A stretch of 64,000 nucleotides of DNA from Pontibacter burrus (GTDB taxonomy: Bacteria > Bacteroidota > Bacteroidia > Cytophagales > Hymenobacteraceae), in assembly GCF_010686685.1 (NCBI RefSeq), contig NZ_JAAGWD010000001.1, positions 62,001 through 126,000 on the forward strand, given 5' to 3'. The notes below the pieces were generated by a model. It made no database searches and was not told the origin of the DNA. It worked only from the letters and a program-made list of their open reading frames with translations. The position numbers were made by a program, and so were the translations under genes. Shown one piece after another: positions 27,767 to 34,233 of this stretch (position 1 is the first letter of the stretch; the number at the start of each line of letters is the position of its first letter).

Positions 27767-27958
27767 TTATGCTAAGAATATAAGGGCTTTAAAAAAGCTG
27801 ATCAGGTTATCATTCAGCGCCGTAAACTCTTCGGCTGTAATGATGCCAGTGATCAGCAAGGTATAGTTTACAATCAGGGCCAGCGGTGCCAGTGAGGCGG
27901 CAATGGTGACCAGTGCCAGTTTCGGGTTGCGCCTGGCCCAGGCGATCAGCTTTTTCAT
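27767..27958 (-). CDS. Small membrane protein, holin candidate
   Basis: 63 residues. A basic start (MKKLIAWARRNPK) precedes one long or two short hydrophobic segments (ALVTIAASLAPLALIVNYTLLITGII), and a second hydrophobic stretch is at the C-terminus. It overlaps the preceding gene by four bases (27955-27958) and lies one base before the muramidase gene. Size, topology and position fit a holin or antiholin, but no holin family is recognised. Confidence 0.6.
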   Translation of the reverse strand: MKKLIAWARRNPKLALVTIAASLAPLALIVNYTLLITGIITAEEFTALNDNLISFFKALIFLA

Positions 27959-28152
27959 TTGCTTGTCTTTTTTTGTACCAGCTTCCGTATCTGCTCAAAG
28001 AGCCATTTGCCCCCGGCTCCGATAAAGCCGGACACGAGCGCCAGCACGGCGGCCTGTGCCGCTGTCTCCGGAGTAGGGAGGAAATGCAGGATTTCGGCCA
28101 GCTTTACCGACGTCATCGCCAGCACGCCGCATTGGATGTATTCTTTCAGCAT
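27955..28152 (-). CDS. Small membrane-associated protein, holin candidate
   Basis: 65 residues with a hydrophobic stretch (AAQAAVLALVSGFIGAGGKWLFEQI) and a strongly basic end (RKLVQKKTSK), as in many small phage holins. It is the first gene of the lysis cassette, overlapping the next gene by four bases. Which of the two small proteins is holin and which is helper cannot be decided from sequence. Confidence 0.6.
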   Translation of the reverse strand: MLKEYIQCGVLAMTSVKLAEILHFLPTPETAAQAAVLALVSGFIGAGGKWLFEQIRKLVQKKTSK

Positions 28153-28628
28153 TAGTTCTTCCCTCCCACGACCCGTAAGCCGATGCGGCGTTTCTTGACC
28201 GGCCTGCCGGTGCCGTTTAATTTTTTTAAGGCCTTGCCCAGCTCCCCTTCCCAGTAATTCAAACTAGAGCGGTAGGAGGCAATGAGCGCTTGTCGTTCCT
28301 GCGGGGAAGCATGCTCTGCCGCTCCCTGCGAATCGCGGGTCTTGGTCAGCCCTGCCGCATCAATGGCAATGCCGTGGATGGGCAGAAAGCGGATAAAGGC
28401 ATTGTGCACCCACACCGCATCAATACACTTGCGGGCCTGCACTTCCTCTGCGGTAAAAGGGGTGTCTTCCGGTGCATCTGCCAGCAACAGGCGCCCGGCC
28501 AGTTCGCCCAGCATCGGCGTAACATCCATCAGCAGGGCGCGCTCGATATAGGGCTTCAGGTCTTTTAAGGGCAGGTTCTTGGACACCGGCACATAAGCCA
28601 GGAAGTCGTCTAAGGTTAAGGTCTTCAT
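28152..28628 (-). CDS. Phage head protein, DUF6712-like, probable connector
   Basis: 158 residues, mostly helical, beginning MKTLTLDDFLAYVPVSKNL and ending in a basic tail (RPVKKRRIGLRVVGGK). It lies one base after the portal gene and overlaps the first lysis gene by one base. It resembles the DUF6712 proteins that accompany portal genes in Bacteroidota prophages, for which a head-completion role is likely. The assignment rests mainly on position. Confidence 0.55.
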   Translation of the reverse strand: MKTLTLDDFLAYVPVSKNLPLKDLKPYIERALLMDVTPMLGELAGRLLLADAPEDTPFTAEEVQARKCIDAVWVHNAFIRFLPIHGIAIDAAGLTKTRDSQGAAEHASPQERQALIASYRSSLNYWEGELGKALKKLNGTGRPVKKRRIGLRVVGGKN

Positions 28629-28629
28629 A

Positions 28630-30054
28630 CTATACTTTTAGCTTGGCTGCCCACTTTTTGAGCTTGGCAAGGGCCGTGGCCTGCTCGGTTTCTTCTTTCT
28701 TGGCTGTTGTTTGATCGCCGCCTTCCACTTCCGGCAGGCCCACCAATGCCAGGATCTGGTTGGTGGTCATGCTTTCCAGTACCTTGTTGGCTACCAGCGG
28801 GGAAAGCGAGTTTAAGGCGTTCAGGGTCTTCTGCCCTTCCGAGGTTTGCTCGGTATCGAGCTTAGGACGCCCTAAGAAATCCCGGCGCTCTTCCTCAGTC
28901 AAAGCCTGCCAGGCCTGCTCCGGCATAGCCTTGATCAGGTTCAGGCTCGTGAGTGTCCAGTCAAAAGCCGGCCAAAGGCGCTTGAAGGTGCGCTGAATGG
29001 CTCCCTGTGCGTCGAGCACGTCCTGCTGCATGAGCTGGATCAGGTTTAGCAGTTGCTGCGTGTTGCCTAGTTGCCCGGCGGTATCTAAGCCGATCAGGGC
29101 AGGATGCACGCCAAAGGCAATGCAGATGCGCTTGCGGATAGATTCAGACTTCTGGTCCATCGAGAGCGTCGGCTTCATGGCATCCATGGAGATGATCTGC
29201 GGCACGTTGCCATCCAGCCCGTCAAACACCACCATATCCCCTTCTCCGTCTTCGTCGGTCAGGTGGCGTACCTGTTCTTCCACGTGATCCCAGTCGGTTT
29301 TGCCGTCTTCGTCTGCGGTGGTGTCGTCAATTTCGTAGGGGAAGGCCATGGCCGCATTCGGCTTTACCCGTTTGCGGATGGCGTTGTAATCGGCACGCTG
29401 AATCTCTTTGTCCGACAGGATGTCTTCCTTGGCAGCCCAGGCGTCCGGCTCCGGATAATACGGATGGGCGCCGTTCTCTTCGTACACATACAGAATCTGC
29501 CCCGGCTGCGGGTCGCCTTCCTTGTCTTCCTGCGCCAGGGAACGCGCGATGCCTTCCGGGCTGTCGTCGAATGCGTCGAGGATCTCATCGTCTTCGGCTT
29601 TGTAGGCGATGGTGCCCAGGTTCGGGTTGACCAGAAAGCGGCCATCATCGAGCTTGCGCACTGTCTGAAAGGGCACGTAATAGGCTTCGCGGTTGGAGCC
29701 ATCCAGGGTATACTTGATGCGCAGGGCAAAGCCAAAGCCGGGCGCGGTGTCCCAGCTGAGCAGCGGCAACAGATCATCAGCCGTCTGCTCCGGGTTTACG
29801 CGCATGGCCGCAGCGGTGCGGTCAGCAAAGCCGTCAGCCTGAATGAACTTCTTGAGCCTGCGCCAGCAACGGCGGGCCGTGGGAGAAGCCAGGAACGCCT
29901 GCATGATCTCCTGCGGCAGCTTGTTGTCTTTGCCGTAGTCGATCACCTTGGCGGTGCCTTTCTCCTGCGGTTTGCCGCTAGCAGCAGGTTGTGCGGAAGC
30001 CTGAGCCCCCGCACGCGCCTTCACTACTTTCGCCTTGATTCTCTTACCTTTCAC
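28630..30054 (-). CDS. Phage portal protein
   Basis: 474 residues. Portal-like features are the central AYYVPFQTVRKLDDGRF, the segment SMDAMKPTLSMDQKSESIRKRI followed by AFGVHPALIGLDTAGQLGNTQ, and the C-terminal helix-rich part with NQILALVGLPEVEGGDQT. The FGVHPALIG / QLGN pattern is typical of dodecameric portals through which DNA enters the capsid. Unusually, it lies some 16 kb downstream of the terminase genes and after the capsid genes. Confidence 0.83.
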   Translation of the reverse strand: MKGKRIKAKVVKARAGAQASAQPAASGKPQEKGTAKVIDYGKDNKLPQEIMQAFLASPTARRCWRRLKKFIQADGFADRTAAAMRVNPEQTADDLLPLLSWDTAPGFGFALRIKYTLDGSNREAYYVPFQTVRKLDDGRFLVNPNLGTIAYKAEDDEILDAFDDSPEGIARSLAQEDKEGDPQPGQILYVYEENGAHPYYPEPDAWAAKEDILSDKEIQRADYNAIRKRVKPNAAMAFPYEIDDTTADEDGKTDWDHVEEQVRHLTDEDGEGDMVVFDGLDGNVPQIISMDAMKPTLSMDQKSESIRKRICIAFGVHPALIGLDTAGQLGNTQQLLNLIQLMQQDVLDAQGAIQRTFKRLWPAFDWTLTSLNLIKAMPEQAWQALTEEERRDFLGRPKLDTEQTSEGQKTLNALNSLSPLVANKVLESMTTNQILALVGLPEVEGGDQTTAKKEETEQATALAKLKKWAAKLKV

Positions 30055-30078
30055 CTGTTGCCTCTGATTGTGTGATTG

Positions 30079-30546
30079 TTATTCTGTTTTTGCTTCTGCT
30101 TTCTTTGCCTTCGGCGCAGCCTTTGTCGTTTCCTTTTTTTCTTTCGGAGCTGGTATGCGCTCGATATTATGGGCAAAGGCTTTGTGCTTGAGCACCAGCT
30201 CTGCGCGTTCATCGGTCAGCGTTTCCGGTGTAACCTTGATGGTCTGGCCGTTGGCATCTACCAGGATAATCAGGTTGCTGGTAGCCTTTTTGGAAAAGCG
30301 GTAGTTGGTGGTGGTGTTTTGTTCCATGATCAGTTGTGCCTGTTGGATGCGCCCGGCATAGCGTTCTGGGTTGTTTCGGTAAGCCATCAGTTCCTGCACC
30401 TTCGCCAGGTAATAGCAGCTGGTGCAATCCGACTGCCTGCCGGTGATGGTGTTGTAGAGTAGGGTCAGCTCGGATAAAGAGCGGTCTTCTTTTGGGGTAG
30501 CGAGAAACGTGGTTACCCGCTTGAGTAGTTCGTCCTGTTGCATCAC
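30079..30546 (-). CDS. Hypothetical phage protein between capsid and portal genes
   Basis: 155 residues. An N-terminal helical part carries DCTSCYYLAKVQELMAY, a middle strand-rich part reads SNLIILVDANGQTIKVTPETL, and the tail is low-complexity Lys/Ala/Glu (EKKETTKAAPKAKKAEAKTE). A CxxC pair could bind metal. No family is recognised; its place in the head module suggests a minor head or head-tail joining role. Confidence 0.6.
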   Translation of the reverse strand: MMQQDELLKRVTTFLATPKEDRSLSELTLLYNTITGRQSDCTSCYYLAKVQELMAYRNNPERYAGRIQQAQLIMEQNTTTNYRFSKKATSNLIILVDANGQTIKVTPETLTDERAELVLKHKAFAHNIERIPAPKEKKETTKAAPKAKKAEAKTE

Positions 30547-30617
30547 TTGAAAAGGAAAGGGCCGCCTGCCACTCCCGGCAGCGGCCCCGTCTCACCTTTA
30601 AACTAAACTATGAATAC

Positions 30618-31199
30618 TTATGCAGCCGGGGTTAGCAGCGCTTCCAGGTAGGCAAAGTTTGCTGCACGGTCTTCACCGAACTTGCAGTAGATTGGCATCT
30701 TGCCGCTGCTTCCTGCAAAATCTAGCATCAGCGCTGTGGTGTCGTCGTACTGGACAGACTCTATTTCCGGAGCTGACAGGCTTAGACCATCCGCCAGACC
30801 GAACGTGTCCAGCAGGCCGTGTGCCTCAAAATGCCCGCTGTTAAGCGGTGCAATGAGTACCAGGTCCTGCGCCTTGGCAACAGTTTCGATGGTTTCCTTC
30901 TCCAGCTGCGTGCTGTAGTAAGCAGCAAACTTGCCGCCGTGCGGATAGGTCGGGCCGTTTTCGCCCTGCGCTATGCCTGCCTTTACCGAGTTCTTCAGCT
31001 TGCGCCCGGAGAACTTGATGGCTTTCTCACCTGGCTTTAAGGTGATGCCAGACAGTTCTTTGGTGGTCGGATCAATCGTGTAGCCTGCTATCTGTGAAAT
31101 TGCCAGCAGATAGAAGGTTTTATCCGCTCCGCCTCGTTTATAGAGGCCGGAGCAGTCTGGGGTTAGATTAGTAGCCCCTGTCAGTGGTGCACATTCCAT
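30618..31199 (-). CDS. Hypothetical phage structural protein downstream of the capsid gene
   Basis: 193 residues, beta-rich, starting MECAPLTGATNLTPDCSG. Segments such as GITLKPGEKAIKFSGRKLKNSV and VQYDDTTALMLDFAGSSGKMP suggest a virion protein (tail tube or decoration). It starts 19 bp after the capsid candidate and was not matched to a family. Confidence 0.6.
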   Translation of the reverse strand: MECAPLTGATNLTPDCSGLYKRGGADKTFYLLAISQIAGYTIDPTTKELSGITLKPGEKAIKFSGRKLKNSVKAGIAQGENGPTYPHGGKFAAYYSTQLEKETIETVAKAQDLVLIAPLNSGHFEAHGLLDTFGLADGLSLSAPEIESVQYDDTTALMLDFAGSSGKMPIYCKFGEDRAANFAYLEALLTPAA

Positions 31200-31218
31200 G
31201 ATTCAGGTCTCCTTTCTG

Positions 31219-32232
31219 TTAGTATGCTACAGAGAACAGGTTACCGAAACCAAGGGATACGCCTAACTTGTAGTTCGCGCGCATCAGGTTCATCTGCTCT
31301 TTCTTCTCATACCAGAAATCCACCTCTGAGAAGTCAGACTCCAGATCCGTACCTACCGTGATGTTGTTCAGGGTAGTATAGTAGATGCGGTGCGGGTTAA
31401 CTCCCTCTAGGTCAGCGTTTACGTAGATGTCCACAATGTCCTCGCACACTACCGGAATACCCCAGTGACTTACAGTCTTTAAGCCGTTCTGTAATACCAC
31501 CATTGAGCTTTCCAGCTCCGCGTTGGAAGCAAAGCTTTTCAGGTAGTTGTCATACACCGAGCGGGTAACCACCTTGATCTTCTGTGACTCTTCGAATGTT
31601 TTCAATTCGATCGGTGCATCAAAGTGCACAGCATCCAGTGCTGTTCTCGCTGCACCAGCGGCCAAGGCACCAGAGGCGGTCAATGTGGCTGTTTTTTTAA
31701 TTGAACCTTCAGCAACACCTGCCATGATCTTTATCCACTTGCCATCCAACTGGTTGTAATCTGGATCTGAAGATGCAGTATTACCCAGTGAAATGATACG
31801 GTGCATGTCGCGCGAAATGATCGGCTGGGCGATCTCACGCAGGATTTCCTCCATTTGTGTACCAGTCAGGTCGTAACGGTCAAATCCTTTTTTTCTAACC
31901 AGTTGCAGAATCTTACCATCAAAATCGTTGGCGCACTGCTCCATTTCGATTGCCAGCTCTGTTACCGCGATTTCGCGGTCGATGATGTTGCCAAACGAAC
32001 CGGATGGATTCCAGCCACAGGTTGTTTTTTTCTTGGTTACCTTGTCTGCCGGGATTAATTCATACATCGTTTCCTTTGTCTGAATATCATCGCGCAGGTC
32101 ATAACCCAAAGCTGTAAAGCTTGGTGCAGCCAGGATAGCGGCCAGGATCAGGCTTGCCTTTAGGTCGCCACCGCCTGGTGCTTCGGTTGGGGTTTTGCCC
32201 CCATACGTTACATTGGTAGTTAAAATTGCCAT
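31219..32232 (-). CDS. Major capsid protein candidate
   Basis: 337 residues. The case is contextual: it follows the ClpP-like head protease/scaffold gene directly and precedes head-joining and portal genes. It has the size and the mixed Ala-rich helical and beta composition of an HK97-type capsid protein (TALGYDLRDDIQTKETMYEL, DFDGKILQLVRKKGFDRYDL, SDFSEVDFWYEKKEQMNLMRANY). Its start context (aattccccataaataag before ATG) resembles that of an internal start in the preceding gene. Confidence 0.7.
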   Translation of the reverse strand: MAILTTNVTYGGKTPTEAPGGGDLKASLILAAILAAPSFTALGYDLRDDIQTKETMYELIPADKVTKKKTTCGWNPSGSFGNIIDREIAVTELAIEMEQCANDFDGKILQLVRKKGFDRYDLTGTQMEEILREIAQPIISRDMHRIISLGNTASSDPDYNQLDGKWIKIMAGVAEGSIKKTATLTASGALAAGAARTALDAVHFDAPIELKTFEESQKIKVVTRSVYDNYLKSFASNAELESSMVVLQNGLKTVSHWGIPVVCEDIVDIYVNADLEGVNPHRIYYTTLNNITVGTDLESDFSEVDFWYEKKEQMNLMRANYKLGVSLGFGNLFSVAY

Positions 32233-32247
32233 CTTATTTATGGGGAA

Positions 32248-32832
32248 TTAGTTACGTTTCTTACTTGCGTTGCTTGCCGCGATGCTCAGCGGGTTGTTGG
32301 CGTTTACTTTTTTCTCAGGCGTCTCAACGAAGCTCTGTGCACCTTTCTTGCCGCCTTTGCCAGAACCAGGAACAGTCTGCTTCAATTCAGCCAGTTCGTT
32401 TTCCAGCGCCAGAATGCGGGCTGCCTGTGAAGCTTTTGCTTTCGCCTTCGGGGTCGGCTTCTTGGTTGCCACAGCTTCCGGAGCCTCTTCTTCTTCCCCT
32501 TCTTCGGCCTCGGTGATGTTAGCCACGGCACCGTCCACGACTTCAATCGTGCGTTCGTCTGCCAACTCGTACTCGCCATCTTCCAGGGCTTCTGATAATT
32601 CGGCATCGGCAAATACTTCCGTGCCCTGCTCCAGCTCGCCTTCATGGTAGATGATCGCGCCATCAGCAGTTTCGGTCTGGTTCACTTCCGGTGCATCCTC
32701 TTCTTCTTCCGCTTCAGCCTTTGGCTTTGGGGTCGGCTTCTTTGCCTGTGGTTTAGGGGCTTGTTTCCCCTCGTCTTTCAGCCAAGCCTTGAACTTGGAG
32801 AACAGACTTTTCTCTTCTTTTGTAATAGCCAT
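32248..32832 (-). CDS. Possible internally started scaffold protein (same frame as the protease)
   Basis: An in-frame ATG at 32832 (MAITKEEKSLFSKF) lies exactly where the protease domain gives way to the scaffold-like part and would give 194 residues. Its upstream context (aattcccaacaataaa) resembles that of the major capsid start (aattccccataaataag), and both continue ATGGCxATT. Lambda C/Nu3 sets the precedent for such a nested scaffold. Sequence alone does not prove initiation. Confidence 0.4.
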   Translation of the reverse strand: MAITKEEKSLFSKFKAWLKDEGKQAPKPQAKKPTPKPKAEAEEEEDAPEVNQTETADGAIIYHEGELEQGTEVFADAELSEALEDGEYELADERTIEVVDGAVANITEAEEGEEEEAPEAVATKKPTPKAKAKASQAARILALENELAELKQTVPGSGKGGKKGAQSFVETPEKKVNANNPLSIAASNASKKRN

Positions 32833-33495
32833 TTTATTGTTGGGAATTGGGTTGCGTTTGGGGTTATAGAAGGCCACGGCTTTCACCTTGCCTTCTATCT
32901 CGGTCTGGATCGCTTCCGGCAGCGGGCCTGTGATGATCTCGTCCACAAAGCCGTAAGCCTTGGCCTCTTCGGCGCTCATGTAAGAATCTGTCTTTAACAG
33001 CTCCTTTATCTCGTCGACCGTTTTGCCGGTTTTGCGGGCGTAGAGGTTGAAAAAGGTACTATTTAAGCTCTCCAGTGAATCAGCTAACTCGCGCAGTTCA
33101 TCGGAATTAGCCATGCGCACCTCCGGTATCATCGGCTTATGGGTCATCCACTCCGACGCCTCGCGCATTTTCAGCTTGCCCGGTGAAGCCGCCAATGCTA
33201 TGATAGTGGCAACACTGGCACACAGCCCCTCCACATGCACTTCTACCGTGATGCCCTGCTCTCGGAAGCGCAGCAGTTTGTTGTAGATGGCGTAGCCTTC
33301 GTACACGTCACCACCCGGAGAGTCGATGTGCAGCGTGATGTGCTCGATCTCCGTGTTATAAGTCCAGTGGCCGTTCACATCATAGCCCGTAAACCAGTCC
33401 AGTTGCTGCGCAGTGAAGCCCGGCATGATCCAGCCGAACTCATCTTCGTACTCTCCTATCTGCCCGATTACAGGGATGTGAACGTGTTTTGCCAT
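32248..33495 (-). CDS. ClpP-like head maturation protease with scaffold-like C-terminus
   Basis: 415 residues. Residues 1 to about 205 are a ClpP/S14-type protease with the nucleophile Ser in EGLCASVATIIALAAS and the His in SEWMTHKPM. Residues from about 222 on are Lys/Pro/Glu-rich and acidic (KAEAEEEEDAPEV, EEGEEEEAPEA), with a short coiled coil (ARILALENELAELKQTV) and a basic end, as expected of a capsid scaffold. The protein is therefore probably a protease-scaffold fusion that shapes and then cleaves the prohead. An in-frame Met at residue 222 may give the scaffold alone. Confidence 0.85.
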   Translation of the reverse strand: MAKHVHIPVIGQIGEYEDEFGWIMPGFTAQQLDWFTGYDVNGHWTYNTEIEHITLHIDSPGGDVYEGYAIYNKLLRFREQGITVEVHVEGLCASVATIIALAASPGKLKMREASEWMTHKPMIPEVRMANSDELRELADSLESLNSTFFNLYARKTGKTVDEIKELLKTDSYMSAEEAKAYGFVDEIITGPLPEAIQTEIEGKVKAVAFYNPKRNPIPNNKMAITKEEKSLFSKFKAWLKDEGKQAPKPQAKKPTPKPKAEAEEEEDAPEVNQTETADGAIIYHEGELEQGTEVFADAELSEALEDGEYELADERTIEVVDGAVANITEAEEGEEEEAPEAVATKKPTPKAKAKASQAARILALENELAELKQTVPGSGKGGKKGAQSFVETPEKKVNANNPLSIAASNASKKRN

Positions 33496-33496
33496 C

Positions 33497-33587
33497 GCTA
33501 AAAGTTTTAGTAAATTTACTATATTGTTATTTTACGATTTAGTATATTTACTATTATCGGAGCGGTTACCACTCCAAAACTTTTAGC
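33497..33587. repeat. 12-bp perfect inverted repeat framing a divergent promoter region
   Basis: gctaaaagtttt at 33497-33508 and its exact complement at 33576-33587 frame the AT-rich region between the leftward protease gene (start 33495) and the rightward RHH gene (start 33597). Each arm lies next to one of the two start codons, so the whole control region is nearly symmetrical. Confidence 0.8.
33508..33553. promoter_or_regulatory. Paired operator-like sites TAGTA-N4-TACTA
   Basis: Site one (33508-33521) is a perfect 14-bp palindrome, tagtaaatttacta; site two (33540-33553) is tagtatatttacta with one mismatch. The starts are 32 bp apart, three helical turns. The same motif in the same pairing and spacing occurs upstream of the terminase operon (48213-48258). 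The sites lie between the divergent head-protease and RHH/tape-measure genes. Confidence 0.6.
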
Positions 33588-33596
33588 CCTTGTTAT

Positions 33597-33827
33597 ATGA
33601 TGTCTGACAACAATGCCTGCAAGCCCAAAGAGCCGCGCGTGCAGATTCGCCTGCTCCCCCAGCTGGAGCGCGAACTCTCGGAACGTGCCCGTGAGCAGGG
33701 TCAAACCCTGAACGCCTTCCTGCGTCCGTTTCTGTATGCTATTGCCCGTAAGGAGATGCGCATGGAAGCGGTGGTAAGTGTAGAGAAGCTGTTACCCCGT
33801 AGTAAAACCCCGGTGCGTCATGGCTAA
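33597..33827 (+). CDS. Ribbon-helix-helix (Arc/CopG-like) DNA-binding protein
   Basis: 76 residues. The pattern strand-turn-helix-helix is visible in RVQIRLLPQLERELSERAREQGQ followed by TLNAFLRPFLYAIARKEM, closely like Arc, where a short strand (FNLRWP) binds the major groove and N-S or N-A sits at the second helix cap. Such dimers bind short inverted half-sites. The gene starts 44 bp from a pair of TAGTA-N4-TACTA sites, so it is a candidate regulator of its own region and of the terminase operon. It overlaps the next gene by eight bases. Confidence 0.7.
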   Translation: MMSDNNACKPKEPRVQIRLLPQLERELSERAREQGQTLNAFLRPFLYAIARKEMRMEAVVSVEKLLPRSKTPVRHG

Positions 33828-34011
33828 CCTCACCGCTCCCGCCTCGAAAGACCTCAAGCAGCTGTGCATGGAAGCTTATGCGCTGGCAAGCTACCTGGTC
33901 AAGAACAACCCCACCGACGAGAAGGCAGCGGGCCTGCTGGGCAGTACCGTTGTGGAGATCAAGCAAATGCAGGAACTGGTAAAGCAGAAGACAGATGAAG
34001 TTACTACATAA
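33820..34011 (+). CDS. Small helical phage protein
   Basis: 63 residues, predicted helical (DLKQLCMEAYALASYLVKN, VVEIKQMQELVKQKTDE), without signal or membrane segment. It overlaps the RHH gene before it and the small membrane protein after it, so it belongs to the plus-strand island ending in the tape measure gene. It could be a tail-assembly helper; no family is recognised. Confidence 0.6.
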   Translation: MANLTAPASKDLKQLCMEAYALASYLVKNNPTDEKAAGLLGSTVVEIKQMQELVKQKTDEVTT

Positions 34012-34177
34012 GATTATCGCTGTTATCGGGTTTTTCTGTATGCTTATAATGGCAGCAACCATCATTCTTTCCCTATGGGGAGACACAACCTTTTGGCTGA
34101 AAATCTTCGGTACTGCTATGGTGGTGTTTATGGTATGTCTGCTGTTGTATGACGACGAAATAGCAGAAGGCCCTTAA
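33995..34177 (+). CDS. Small two-helix membrane protein
   Basis: 60 residues with two hydrophobic helices (IIAVIGFFCMLIMAATIILSL and FGTAMVVFMVCLLLY) and a short acidic end. It overlaps the preceding gene by 17 bases. A membrane protein next to a tape measure gene might assist DNA entry or exclusion, but no function can be assigned. Confidence 0.6.
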   Translation: MKLLHKIIAVIGFFCMLIMAATIILSLWGDTTFWLKIFGTAMVVFMVCLLLYDDEIAEGP

Positions 34178-34233
34178 CTCTCCCACCCCCTCTCACTCAC
34201 CTTTAAACTGCCCTTATCCTTAACACAACTTAC

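Noticed and set aside
29104-30075. 323-codon open frame on the plus strand
   Set aside because: It is antisense to the portal gene; its length comes from the GC-rich codon pattern of that gene.
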